Source of the DNA: CALJIC01 sp039805565
GTDB lineage: Bacteria; Chloroflexota; Chloroflexia; Chloroflexales; Roseiflexaceae
Direction: 5' to 3'
NCBI GenBank assembly: GCA_039805565.1
Contig: JBDLTZ010000214.1
Coordinates: 1 to 64,000, forward strand
DNA: 64,000 nt
Shown here: positions 32,729 to 40,988 of the stretch, piece by piece
Numbering within the stretch: position 1 is the stretch's first letter
Layout of the letters: the number at the start of each line of letters is the position of its first letter
Notes under the pieces: model-generated
What the model saw: only the letters and a program-made list of their open reading frames with translations
Database searches by the model: none
Told to the model about the DNA's origin: nothing
Translations under genes and position numbers: made by a program

Positions 32729-33757
32729 GTGTCACTGATCGACGTGGAGAATCTCGAGAAAGTCTTCCAGGTGCCAGTGCGGCGAACCGGCCCGCTCGGC
32801 CCGCTGCGCACGCTCATCTCGCGTGAGCACCGCACCGTCCGGGCAGTCGACAGGGTCAGCTTCAGCCTCGCTGCCGGCGAGATGGTCGGCTATCTCGGCC
32901 CCAATGGTGCCGGCAAGTCCACCACCCTCAAGATGCTCACCGGCATCCTCGTCCCCAGCGGCGGGACCCTCTTTGTGGACGGCCGCGTGCCCCACCGCCA
33001 GCGCGTCGAGCACGCCCGCCGCATCGGCGTGGTCTTCGGGCAGCGCACCCAGCTGTGGTGGGACCTGCCCACCGTCGAGTCATTCGAGCTCCTGCGCCAC
33101 GTCTACCGCATCCCGCACGACCAGTGGCGCCGCAACCTGGACGCGTTCACCGAGCTGCTCGAGCTCGGCCCGTTCCTCGACACTCCGGTCCGCCAGCTCT
33201 CCCTCGGCCAGCGCATGCGCGCCGACCTCGCCGCCGCCCTGCTGCACGACCCCGCGATCCTGTTCCTCGACGAGCCGACGATCGGGCTCGACGTGGTGGC
33301 CCGCGAGCGCATCCGCCAGTTCCTGCGCGAGATCAACCGCGACCGCGGCGTGACCGTCATCCTCACCACCCACGACCTCGGCGACGTCGAGCGCCTCTGC
33401 CGGCGCGTGGTGCTGATCGACCACGGCCGCGTGATCTACGACGGGGACCTCGAGGCGCTGCGGGAGCGCTTCGGCCGCTGGCGCACCCTGGTGGTGGAGC
33501 TGGCCAGCGCTGAGGCCACCGCCGACATCGCGGCCCCCGGCGCCGAGCTCGCCCGCGTCGAGGGGCCGCGCGCGTGGCTGCGCTTCGACCGCCGCACGAC
33601 CACCGCCGCCGCCCTGATCGCCTCCATCGCGGCGCGCTACCCCGTACGCGACCTCACCGTCGAGGAGCCAGAGATCGAGGCGATCGTGCGCGACATCTAC
33701 CAGAGCGGCAGCGCCGAGGAGCGCTCGCCCGCAGCCGAGGTGGAGATTCTCCCCTAG
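32729..33757 (+). CDS. ABC transporter ATP-binding protein, exporter type, without adjacent permease
   Basis: A 342-residue ATPase of the DrrA/NatA-like class. Start is GTG (VSLIDVENLEKVF). Walker A is GPNGAGKSTTLKML, the Q-loop region VFGQRTQLWWDLP, signature LSLGQRMRADLAAAL, Walker B ILFLDEPTIGLD and H-loop TTHDLGDVERL. The long insert before Walker A (RTGPLGPLRTLISREHRTVRA) is typical of ABC-2 type partners. No membrane subunit is encoded within several genes on either side, so the permease must be elsewhere or has been lost. Substrate unknown. Confidence 0.9.
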   Translation: MSLIDVENLEKVFQVPVRRTGPLGPLRTLISREHRTVRAVDRVSFSLAAGEMVGYLGPNGAGKSTTLKMLTGILVPSGGTLFVDGRVPHRQRVEHARRIGVVFGQRTQLWWDLPTVESFELLRHVYRIPHDQWRRNLDAFTELLELGPFLDTPVRQLSLGQRMRADLAAALLHDPAILFLDEPTIGLDVVARERIRQFLREINRDRGVTVILTTHDLGDVERLCRRVVLIDHGRVIYDGDLEALRERFGRWRTLVVELASAEATADIAAPGAELARVEGPRAWLRFDRRTTTAAALIASIAARYPVRDLTVEEPEIEAIVRDIYQSGSAEERSPAAEVEILP

Positions 33758-33799
33758 CGCGCTCCCCAACGCTGTGCTACCGTAGTGTTGAGGTGTACC

Positions 33800-34213
33800 G
33801 TGTCGCAGCCGACGATCCAACGCGTCCTGGTGGTCTACGATGATGCCGAGTCCCGGGCGTCCGCCGCTGAAGCGCTCGCAGGGGTGGGCCTCGATGTGAT
33901 CGCATGCCACCCATCCGACGATGTACTGGCGGCGGCGGAGCAGCACGCACCGGACGCCATCCTGATCGACGTGCTCCTGCCGGATCAAGGCACCCAACGC
34001 GTGGTGAGCGCCCTGCGCACTCTCGCGCGCTTCGCCGCCATCCCGATCGTCTATGACACGGCCAGTCTCACGCCGCACACCCCCGCCCCGCGCGAGGCGC
34101 TCGCCGCCCTCGCCGTCTTCCCCGACCTTTTCGACCCCGTCACGCGCTCTACCACAACCGCGTACGTGTGGCAGCGCTGGGCTGGTGAGCGCGCTGCTGC
34201 CACCGGCGCGTAG
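33800..34213 (+). CDS. Stand-alone receiver-domain-like protein
   Basis: A 137-residue protein starting at GTG 33800 (AGG six bases before). RVLVVYDDAESRASAAEAL carries the acidic pair, and APDAILIDVLLPDQG carries the phosphoacceptor Asp of a CheY-like receiver. The later part is weaker: the conserved Lys near the end is absent (FPDLFDPV), and the Thr/Ser switch reads VYDTAS. So it is a receiver with a possible phosphorylation site but altered activation residues. No kinase is adjacent; the nearest is the hybrid kinase at 17.9-19.7 kb, whose own receiver is inactive. Confidence 0.65.
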   Translation: MSQPTIQRVLVVYDDAESRASAAEALAGVGLDVIACHPSDDVLAAAEQHAPDAILIDVLLPDQGTQRVVSALRTLARFAAIPIVYDTASLTPHTPAPREALAALAVFPDLFDPVTRSTTTAYVWQRWAGERAAATGA

Positions 34214-34223
34214 CTGGCGCGAG

Positions 34224-34234
34224 TGTGCTATACT
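34224..34234 (+). promoter_or_regulatory. Extended -10 promoter element of the TPR gene
   Basis: TGTGCTATACT, identical to the element at 1802-1812; TATACT at 34229-34234. The leader to the ATG at 34315 would be about 75 bases. Confidence 0.55.
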
Positions 34235-34314
34235 CCCCCCCACGCACCCGCTGAGCGCGGGCCGTGGCGCGCCGGCGGCCGCCACGGACTCCCACGACAC
34301 CGCAGCAGCGACAC

Positions 34315-36069
34315 ATGAGCGATGTACCAGTGAACGAGCGCGTGCCCGCGCTGATCGAGCAGGGAGCGACCGCGCTTCGGGCGGGGGACCGGGTGCGCGC
34401 CCAGGAGCTTCTCGCCCAGGCCCTCCGCCTCGACCCGCGCAGCGAGCGCGCCTGGCTCTGGATGTCGGGCGTCGTCACGAGCCCTGACCAGCGCCGCCAG
34501 TGCCTCGAGCGAGTCCTGGCGATCAACCCGCAGAGCGAGGCCGCCCACCGTGGGCTCGCGGCCCTTGGCCAGGGTTCACCGCCGGCGCCGGCCCGGCCCC
34601 AACCTCAGCCGGCAGCGACCTATGACCCGCTCGCGCCCCAGCCCGGCCCTACCTCGCAGCCGGCAGTGCCCTACGACCCGCTCGCGCCCCAGTCCGCCCG
34701 CGAAAGAGCCGCCGAGCCGGCCGTGCCCCAGCCCGGCCCTACCCCGCAGCCACCCCGCCGCATCTCGCTGACCCCTGAGGCCCTCGGAGAACGCGCGACC
34801 CCGGAGCGACCCGCGGCGGAGGATACGCCGCCCACAGCTGCTCCACGCCCCGCCGCCTCCGCCGACCCGCTGGCATCGCTGCGGCCCCAGGCCCAGCAGC
34901 GCGGCAGCTCCCTGTTTCGCAGGGCCCCTAGCACGCGCGCCACCCCTACGCCTCAGGCGCCTCCCGAGCAGGACCAGCGGCAGAGACGGCTGCGCTCGAC
35001 GCTGCTCGGCCTCACAATGATCGCTCTGGTGATCGGCCTGCTGATCGGCGTGGCCTACCTGCTCAACCAGGGCGCGATTCAGGAGTCCGCCGCGCTGCCG
35101 ACGCCTCTCCCGGCGACGGCGCCCGCCACCGCCGCGCCTACCGCCGCCGCGACGCCCGTGCCCACAGCTGAGCCCACCTCCGCAACGCCCGCCCCCGACG
35201 TCTCCGACGCCATCGCGGATGGCGAGGAGCTGGCCGCCGCAGGCGACTACGAGGGTGCCATCGCGCAGTTCACCGCTGCCATCGAGGCCAACCCGGCGTC
35301 CGGCGAGGCGTACCTCGGGCGCGGCACGGCGCGCTTCGAGCTCCAGCAGTACCAGACGGCGATCGAGGACTTCGACGCCGCCATCGCGCTCGAGCCCGAC
35401 GAGGCAGCCGCCTACAACGGCCGTGGTCGGGCAAAGCTCCGACTCGACGACTTCGACGGCGCAGTGGCCGACTTCACCGCCGCGATCGAGCGCGACCCGA
35501 GCGTCCCAATCTTCTTCGTGCGGCGCGCCGTGGCCCGCGAGCAGGCTGGCGATATCGAGGGCGCCCTGGCCGACTACGACGAGGCGCTGCGGCTCGACCC
35601 AGCCTCGGTCGAGGCGCACTACAACCGCGGCCTGACTCACGAGTTCGCCGGCAACACCGAGGCCGCACTGGCCGACTTCGACCGAGCGATTGAGCTGGAC
35701 GATTCGCACCTGCCGAGCTACCTGGCGCGCGGCCGGCTGCGCCTGGGAGCGGCCGAGCTCGAGGGCGCGCTGGCGGACTGCACGCGGGCGCTCGAGCTGG
35801 ATGACGCGAACGTCGATGGCCTCGGGTGCCGCATCAGCGCCAACCGCGAGCTCGGAAACACCCAGGCCGCGCTGGCCGACCTCGACCGCCTGCTGGAGCT
35901 ACAGCCGGACGACCCCGCCCTGCTGCGCGACCGCGGCGAGCTGCGCGCGGCGAGCGGCGACGCCGAGGGCGCGCTCGAGGACTACCGGCGCGCCGCCGAG
36001 CTCTTCGAGCAGCGCGGCGCGACCGAGGAGCTGGAGGAGGTCCAGCGGCGCATTGCAGAGCTGGAGTAG
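34315..36069 (+). CDS. Membrane-anchored tetratricopeptide repeat protein
   Basis: A 584-residue protein. An N-terminal TPR pair (residues 1-80: ALIEQGATALRAGDRVRAQEL, ERVLAINPQSEAAHRGL) is followed by a Pro-rich segment with near-repeats of YDPLAPQPGPT (about 85-200), one transmembrane helix (about 225-250, LLGLTMIALVIGLLIGVAYL), a Thr/Ala/Pro linker and then about seven TPRs (310-584; for example AAIEANPASGEAYLGRGTARF). The topology suggests cytoplasmic and extracytoplasmic repeat domains linked by one helix, as in scaffold proteins. The ATG at 34315 is preferred over an upstream GTG. The amidohydrolase gene follows after 6 bases and is probably co-transcribed. Confidence 0.85.
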   Translation: MSDVPVNERVPALIEQGATALRAGDRVRAQELLAQALRLDPRSERAWLWMSGVVTSPDQRRQCLERVLAINPQSEAAHRGLAALGQGSPPAPARPQPQPAATYDPLAPQPGPTSQPAVPYDPLAPQSARERAAEPAVPQPGPTPQPPRRISLTPEALGERATPERPAAEDTPPTAAPRPAASADPLASLRPQAQQRGSSLFRRAPSTRATPTPQAPPEQDQRQRRLRSTLLGLTMIALVIGLLIGVAYLLNQGAIQESAALPTPLPATAPATAAPTAAATPVPTAEPTSATPAPDVSDAIADGEELAAAGDYEGAIAQFTAAIEANPASGEAYLGRGTARFELQQYQTAIEDFDAAIALEPDEAAAYNGRGRAKLRLDDFDGAVADFTAAIERDPSVPIFFVRRAVAREQAGDIEGALADYDEALRLDPASVEAHYNRGLTHEFAGNTEAALADFDRAIELDDSHLPSYLARGRLRLGAAELEGALADCTRALELDDANVDGLGCRISANRELGNTQAALADLDRLLELQPDDPALLRDRGELRAASGDAEGALEDYRRAAELFEQRGATEELEEVQRRIAELE

Positions 36070-36075
36070 CCGCTT

Positions 36076-37281
36076 GTGGTAATCGACGCCCACATCCACT
36101 ACACGCCCCCCGCGCTGCGCGTGCGCCTCCCCGAGCTCGTGGCCCGCGAGCCCTACTGGGGTATGCTGCTCGGCGGCCCATCAGGGTTGAGCATCCAGGG
36201 CTGGGCCGACGCCGAGCGCATGATCGCCGACATGGACCGCGCGGGGGTCGACCGGGTGGTGGTGCAGGGGGAGTACTACCAGCGCCACGAGTCGTGCGTG
36301 GCGCGCAACGACGAGAGCCTGGAGCTGGTGCGGCGCTACCCCGGTCGGGTTGCGGCCTTCGCCGTGCTCCAGCCGCTCGCAGGAGCGCAGGCCCTCTCTG
36401 AGCTCGAGCGCTGCGCGGCGGGTGGGCTCTGCGGCGTGGGCGAGCTCAACCCCTACGCGCAGGGCTTCGCGCTAGACGAGCCGGCGTTCCTCACGGTGGT
36501 GGAGACCTGCATCCGCCTCGGCCTACCGCTGCTGCTGCACGCCAACGAGGAGGTCGGGCGGGCCTACCCCGGCAAGGCCACCACGCCCCTGGCGCACTAC
36601 TACGCCCTGGCGGTGCGCTACCCCGAGCTCAGGCTGGTGCTGGCCCATTGGGGAGGCGGCCTGTTCCTCTACGAGATCATCCCTGGCGTCCGCCGCGAGC
36701 TCGCCAATGTCTGGTACGACACCGCCGCCTCGCCGCTGGTCTACCCCACCGACGCGATCTTCCGCGCGGCGCTTGGGTGCGTGGACTACCGCAAGATCCT
36801 GTACGCCTCAGACTACCCGCTGCTGATCTTCCCGCGCGAGCAGGCCGAGCCGGACTTCCGACCCTTCTTGCGTCAGATCGACGCGCTCGGGCTGGACGAG
36901 GCGGCGCGCGCGGATATTCTGGGCGGGAACGCGGCCCGGCTGCTGTGGGGCGCGGATCGGGCGCCGGCGACTGGGGACCAAGGACGAAAGATCGAGGACC
37001 GAACAGCGGCGACCGACGACCGGCGACCGGGGGCGGTCACGCTCGCCCCTGCGCCGATCACCGCGCGCGGCTCGGTGGCCCTGATCGCAGCCGCGCACCC
37101 GACGACGCGCGCGGTCTTCGAGCGCCACGCCATCCCCTGGCGCGACACGCCCGTGCCGTTCTGGGAGCCCATCGGGCAGGCAGCGGCGGCGCGCGGCTAC
37201 GGGGAGACCGAGCTGCGCGCGCTGCTCGCCGAGCTCAACGAGGCCACGGGACCAACTGACAGCATCACGCCAGGCTCATAG
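36076..37281 (+). CDS. Amidohydrolase (ACMSD-like) fused to a ScdA_N/DUF1858-like C-terminal domain
   Basis: A 401-residue protein with GTG start (VVIDAHIHYTPP). Metal ligands of the amidohydrolase TIM barrel: H-x-H in DAHIHY, His in LLLHANEE, His in LVLAHWGGGL, Asp in YASDYPLLIF. The family includes decarboxylases (ACMSD) and hydrolases. After residue 295 a 21-residue linker (encoded by the heptamer array at 36970-37032) joins it to about 60 residues (HPTTRAVFERHAIPWRDTPVP, GQAAAARGYGETELRALLAEL) resembling the N-terminal domain of iron-sulfur repair protein ScdA or DUF1858, but without the Cys pair. Fusion and missing cysteines are my reading by eye. Confidence 0.8.
   Translation: MVIDAHIHYTPPALRVRLPELVAREPYWGMLLGGPSGLSIQGWADAERMIADMDRAGVDRVVVQGEYYQRHESCVARNDESLELVRRYPGRVAAFAVLQPLAGAQALSELERCAAGGLCGVGELNPYAQGFALDEPAFLTVVETCIRLGLPLLLHANEEVGRAYPGKATTPLAHYYALAVRYPELRLVLAHWGGGLFLYEIIPGVRRELANVWYDTAASPLVYPTDAIFRAALGCVDYRKILYASDYPLLIFPREQAEPDFRPFLRQIDALGLDEAARADILGGNAARLLWGADRAPATGDQGRKIEDRTAATDDRRPGAVTLAPAPITARGSVALIAAAHPTTRAVFERHAIPWRDTPVPFWEPIGQAAAARGYGETELRALLAELNEATGPTDSITPGS
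36970..37032 (+). repeat. Nine-unit heptamer array inside the amidohydrolase gene
   Basis: Nine 7-base units (ACTGGGG, ACCAAGG, ACGAAAG, ATCGAGG, ACCGAAC, AGCGGCG, ACCGACG, ACCGGCG, ACCGGGG). The length, 63 bases, equals 21 codons, so the frame is kept. It encodes a charged linker between the barrel and the C-terminal domain. Confidence 0.85.
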
Positions 37282-37299
37282 GCGACCGAGAGCACAAAG

Positions 37300-37367
37300 A
37301 GCACTCAGCACTCAGCACTGCCCTCACGACGCAGCACTCAGCACTCAGCACTGCCCTCACGACTCAA
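37300..37367. repeat. Duplicated heptamer array downstream of the amidohydrolase
   Basis: A roughly 30-base block of AGCACTC units ending in CCCTCACGAC is present twice. Same AGCACTC core as the arrays at 6.3 and 14.1 kb. It lies between two convergent genes. Confidence 0.85.
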
Positions 37368-37376
37368 GCCTGGGCC

Positions 37377-37757
37377 CTACCGTCTCACAACCACCCGTAC
37401 GCGCTGGCTGCTGTGCAACGTGCACATCATGTCGAAGGTGCCGGGATTGGTGTAGCGCTGCACGAAGCGCTGGCCGGGCTCGATCTTGAACGGGCCGATC
37501 GTCACCGCGGCGCTGTCGTCGTTGCGGATCACGAGCGTGTCGTGCGTGCTGAGGTCCAGCTCGATCGTGCCCGGCAGCACCGACACCTCTTCGCCTGCGG
37601 CCATGCGCTGCGCGGTGCCCGGGGGGACTGTGAAGACCAACTGGCGGCTCTCGGCCCGCCACGCGCTCCACTGCCACGCGCCGAGCCCCAAGGCCAGCGC
37701 GGCCAGCAGCCCAAATCCCACGGCAGCCATCCGGCGCGGAGATTGCCACGATTTCAT
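37377..37757 (-). CDS. Membrane-anchored cupredoxin-like protein
   Basis: A 126-residue protein starting MKSWQSPRRMAAVGFGLLAA, one N-terminal transmembrane helix (about 10-28) and a single cupredoxin-like domain: GTIELDLSTHDTLVIRNDDSAAVTI, KIEPGQRFVQRY, PGTFDMMCTLHSSQRVRVVV. Cys and His of the C-terminal copper loop are present (C-T-L-H), but the first His that should follow the NDD segment is missing and no Met follows in the usual place. It could bind copper in an altered site or be a structural relative. It is the last gene of a copper-handling set (SCO1, PCuAC) on the minus strand. Confidence 0.72.
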   Translation of the reverse strand: MKSWQSPRRMAAVGFGLLAALALGLGAWQWSAWRAESRQLVFTVPPGTAQRMAAGEEVSVLPGTIELDLSTHDTLVIRNDDSAAVTIGPFKIEPGQRFVQRYTNPGTFDMMCTLHSSQRVRVVVRR

Positions 37758-37828
37758 GGAATACTGCCTGCCCGCGGGCGCGCAGTGCACAGAGCGTATC
37801 TGGCCGCGCGCCCGCGTGGTTATATCAC

Positions 37829-38287
37829 CTACTGATTACGAACATCCGCCATCACATCCACCTCACCCGCGTTCTGGAAGCGCAACGTCAGCGGGATCCG
37901 GTCGCCGGCCTTCAACTCGCCGTTGAGACCAATCATCATGACGTGGAAGCTGCCGGGCTTCAGCTCGACCTGCCCACCGGCCGGGATGTCGATGCCCTCC
38001 ACTGGCCGCATCGCCATCACACCATTATTGTTCTCCACCGTATGCAGCTCGAGCGCACCGGCCACGTCGCCGCTCACACCCACCAGACGATCCGCCTGGC
38101 CGCCGATATTGCTGAGGATCATATAGGCCGCTCCGTTGCCTTCCTGGGCCGGCCGAGCCCACGCGCCGGAGACCGAGATCCCGACACCCACAGTGCTGCC
38201 GCCATTCTGCACCGGCAGCGCCTGCGTACACCCCGAGAGCATGATCCCAACCGCGGTCAGAAGCGCGAGAATGAACCGTCGCATCAA
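37829..38287 (-). CDS. Periplasmic copper chaperone PCu(A)C-like lipoprotein
   Basis: A 152-residue lipoprotein (signal with LLTAVGIMLSGC; Cys20 would be lipidated). The PCuAC fold is marked by ISVSGAWARPAQEGNGAAYMIL, the metal residues in LELHTVENNNGVMAMRPV (His then Met) and LKPGSFHVMMIGL (His, Met, Met). This domain carries Cu(I) to cytochrome c oxidase. Its ATG overlaps the stop of the SCO1 gene by four bases, so the two are translationally coupled and probably work together in building the CuA site. No oxidase subunit is in the window. Confidence 0.92.
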   Translation of the reverse strand: MMRRFILALLTAVGIMLSGCTQALPVQNGGSTVGVGISVSGAWARPAQEGNGAAYMILSNIGGQADRLVGVSGDVAGALELHTVENNNGVMAMRPVEGIDIPAGGQVELKPGSFHVMMIGLNGELKAGDRIPLTLRFQNAGEVDVMADVRNQ

Positions 38288-38883
38288 GAGCCTCCTGTCT
38301 TTATCAAGTGGCCGACGTCACTGGCAATGTCGGCCACGGTTGCATCAGGCGAAAAGACCAGCCGCCAGTTACCGGCCTGGTCGATCACATACAGAAACGC
38401 CGAGTGGTCGATGGTGTACTTGAGCGCCGACTCGGGCATATCGCGCCGCATCGACATGACGCCGTAGCCCTTGATCGCCGCGTCGAGCTCCTCCTGCGTG
38501 CCGGTCAGCCCGATAAAGCTCGGGTCGAAGCGGCGCACGTAGCGCCCCAGGAGCTCGGGAGTGTCCCGCTCGGGGTCCAGCGTAATAAGCGCCACCTTGA
38601 GCCGCTCACCGTCGCCGCCGAGCTGCTCGCGCACCGCGGCTGCGTCTGCCAGCGCGGTAGGGCACACGTCCGGGCAGTTGGTGAAGCCGAAGAACAGCAT
38701 CACCACACTGCCGCGCTGCTCGCTCAGGCGGAAGGGGCGCCCCTCCTGATCGACGAGGGTGAAGTCGGGCGCGGCCGTTGGCGGCTCGAGCGCCGTGCCC
38801 CTGAACGTGTAGTTGCCGCAGCCCGCCAGCGCCACTGCCGCCAGCAGCCCCAGCAAACCAATCCGAAGTCCGTATCGCACCAT
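38284..38883 (-). CDS. SCO1/SenC family copper metallochaperone
   Basis: A 199-residue lipoprotein (LLAAVALAGC; Cys22). The thioredoxin fold carries the copper-binding C70-x3-C74 in FTNCPDVCPTAL and the distant H160 in YTIDHSAFLYVID, the complete SCO set. It delivers copper to, or reduces, the CuA centre of cytochrome c oxidase. The gene overlaps the PCuAC gene and is divergent from the small polar protein at 38986. Confidence 0.94.
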   Translation of the reverse strand: MVRYGLRIGLLGLLAAVALAGCGNYTFRGTALEPPTAAPDFTLVDQEGRPFRLSEQRGSVVMLFFGFTNCPDVCPTALADAAAVREQLGGDGERLKVALITLDPERDTPELLGRYVRRFDPSFIGLTGTQEELDAAIKGYGVMSMRRDMPESALKYTIDHSAFLYVIDQAGNWRLVFSPDATVADIASDVGHLIKTGGS

Positions 38884-38985
38884 TCCCTACAACTCCTGCC
38901 ACCGGCCCGCGCTGGCACTATCCTTGCACAAGAGTGCGGCACATCGGCGCGGGGTACGCGCCAGCTCCAGATGGAGGTCACCGCT

Positions 38986-39219
38986 ATGCCTAAGACAAAC
39001 GCGAACCAGGACTACTATAAGGTCTCCGGCCGGGATGAAAAGGGCCGGCTCCCCTCCGACCCGGACGTAACGCCCGAGTCGCTGCCGCGCTCACGGGCGC
39101 GCATCGCCCGCGGCGAGGACGCGCCGCCGCACCCGAACCCGAACAACGAGATGGACCTCGAGAAGCTCAACGAGAAGCTCAACGAGTCGCTCGAGGACGA
39201 CAAGGGCGACGACAAGTGA
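38986..39219 (+). CDS. Small acidic hypothetical protein
   Basis: A 77-residue polar protein, MPKTNANQDYYKVSGRDEKG, ending in Glu/Asp/Lys-rich repeats (LEKLNEKLNESLEDDKGDDK). Start chosen at 38986 because GGAGG lies eight bases upstream; an ATG five codons earlier overlaps that site. There is no cysteine and no hydrophobic segment, so it is likely a small soluble, partly disordered protein. Not recognised as a known family. It is the only plus-strand gene in the copper-handling region. Confidence 0.65.
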   Translation: MPKTNANQDYYKVSGRDEKGRLPSDPDVTPESLPRSRARIARGEDAPPHPNPNNEMDLEKLNEKLNESLEDDKGDDK

Positions 39220-39228
39220 TTCTTCTTT

Positions 39229-39260
39229 CTCTGGGAGTGAGCTGAGGCTCGCTCCCAGAG
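39229..39260 (+). terminator. Hairpin after the small acidic protein gene
   Basis: CTCTGGGAGTGAGC (39229-39242) pairs with GCTCGCTCCCAGAG (39247-39260) with one mismatch, 10 bases past the stop. A second palindrome GGAGGGC-TGT-GCCCTCC follows at 39274-39290. Confidence 0.65.
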
Positions 39261-39348
39261 GGTGATGTGTCACGGAGGGCTGTGCCCTCCCTGGCTCTCC
39301 CGCCCGGACGATGGCGTCTCACGGAAGGCTCGCTCTCCCACTTCTCAC

Positions 39349-40123
39349 CTACCGCCGCAGGAAGTCCATCTCAAACGTGTGCCGCACATCGTCGAAGCCG
39401 GGCCGTCGCACCACGACCCCGACCTGCCAGCGCCCGCCCATCGCGACGTAGCTGCCCCGGGCGGTGTAGCGCTGCGTGCCGGTCGGCAGCGCCTCAAGCC
39501 GCAGCTCGCCCATATCCATTCCCTGCATGCCGAAGTCGAGCAGCACTGTCGCTGGCACCTCGCCAGCCCCCGGCCGCCGGTCGTCCAGATCGACGGCGAA
39601 CTCATTATCGCCGATCCGCGCCGGCGCTACACTGGTGAGCACCCCGACACTGTGCAGCACGAGCGCGCCCACCGCCAGCTCCGCCCGCACGCTGCGCCCC
39701 AGCGCGTCCCCGTTCCCCCGGCCGTGATGCGCGGTGTGAAACGCAGCAGGTTGAGAGCCCCGAGCGCCAGCAGCACACCGAACAGCGCCAGCTTCAGGGC
39801 TAGCGCGCGCCCATACGTTGTGCCTAGCAGCAGCTCCGTGCTGCCCACTGAGGCCGGAGCTCGAGCTCCCGCGTGGCAGCACCGAGGCTGATCTCAGCCT
39901 TGAGGGTATCCGCCCGCCCGGTGACAGGCGCGCCGATCCTGGTGTTCGTCACGCGCAGGTCGAGGCCATTGAGCTCGCCCTGGTAGGCCGGCTCAGCGCG
40001 GAAGCCGATCACCAGCTCGTAGTCGCCGACCCCGGCGTGGCCGTGGGCGTGCGCGGGCGTGACGGCGAGACCAAGCGAGAGGAGCAGCGCGACGAGGGCT
40101 GCGCGAAACATGCGAAGAGTCAC
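39349..40123 (-). pseudogene. Broken YtkA/CopD-type copper-related gene
   Basis: Three frames must be joined. (1) 40123 to about 39853: signal peptide (LVALLLSLGLAVTPAHAHGHA) and the start of a beta domain (DYELVIGFRAEPAYQGELNG), cut off after LELRPQ. (2) About 39848 to 39725: TTYGRALALKLALFGVLLAL and ALNLLRFTPRI, the fifth and sixth helices of a CopD-like domain. (3) About 39728 to 39349: LGRSVRAELAVGALVLHSVG (end of CopD), then a YtkA-like domain (ATVLLDFGMQGMDMGELRLE). So an internal deletion appears to have fused two genes near 39850, and a one-base slip in a GGGGG run near 39720 broke the frame again. Functional loss is likely unless the sequence is wrong. Confidence 0.7.
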
Positions 40124-40319
40124 AGTCGCGTTCCCTTTCAGGGTTCATCTTGATAGTTCATCCGGCAACGTCGAAGGCTCGCCGCCGGACCGTGGACTCC
40201 GGGAAGGGCTTCACCTTCCCTGGCCCACGCTTCCTCAGAACATGCTGAATCACTGCATAGCGCATAGATACCCGCCGGCCATCAGGCAGGGGGTGTGCGC
40301 AAGCTGAGCAGTAGCAGTG

Positions 40320-40784
40320 CTAGGCGAGGGCCAGGGCTGGGGGCCGAAACAGGCGAGGGGGCGCTGAGAAAAGGGTCCGCACCGAGAGCGCGGGCAGAGC
40401 TGCCAGCGCCAGAATGGGCGCGGGGAGCGCCGGCTGGGCCACGGGCGCGGCCTCGTGGACCGGCGACGGCGGGACGTGGGCAGGGGTGCTGGAGGAGTCC
40501 TCGGCGCCGCCCAGGTGGCACCGCGCCGCGCCGCCCGCCTCCGCGGCAGGTGTGGCGTGGCCGTGGTGGCCGTGGTGCGAGGTGGCGGCCGCGACGGCGT
40601 GCGCCGGGAACCAGAGCTCACAGTGGAGGATGCAGACGAGCGGCTCGACGAGCGCCAGAAGCAGCACAACGGTCGCCACGCTCCAGGCGCCGCGCCGCGA
40701 GAGGCGGGGCCGGAGATGGGCGAAGCGTCCGCGGCTGCAGCCGTAGGGCTGGCCCGGCGCACATTGTGAGCCGCTACCAATCAT
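40320..40784 (-). CDS. His-rich membrane-associated protein of the copper cluster
   Basis: About 154 residues. One hydrophobic segment (WSVATVVLLLALVEPLVCIL) is followed by HCELWFPAHAVAAATS and a His-rich stretch HHGHHGH, then a Pro/Ala-rich C-terminal part with a second hydrophobic stretch (LPAPILALAALPAL). His clusters next to a membrane helix suggest metal handling, in keeping with SCO1 and PCuAC nearby. I do not recognise a named family. It is upstream of, and in the same direction as, the broken YtkA/CopD gene and may have shared its operon. Confidence 0.6.
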   Translation of the reverse strand: MIGSGSQCAPGQPYGCSRGRFAHLRPRLSRRGAWSVATVVLLLALVEPLVCILHCELWFPAHAVAAATSHHGHHGHATPAAEAGGAARCHLGGAEDSSSTPAHVPPSPVHEAAPVAQPALPAPILALAALPALSVRTLFSAPPRLFRPPALALA

Positions 40785-40988
40785 CACGCTATGTTGTACC
40801 GCATAGCGCCGGGCACGTCAAGGGTTTGTGAAAATAGACACATCTTTTCCGAGCGTAACAGGTTCTTTCCCGCGCCTCTAGCGCGAGCGGGTATGATACA
40901 CTGCGGCGCAGGCGACCTGCCCACAGCCGTCTGTGTGGCTCGATGACGAACCACTCCGAATGCTCGCCACACTACGAGGAATGAACTG

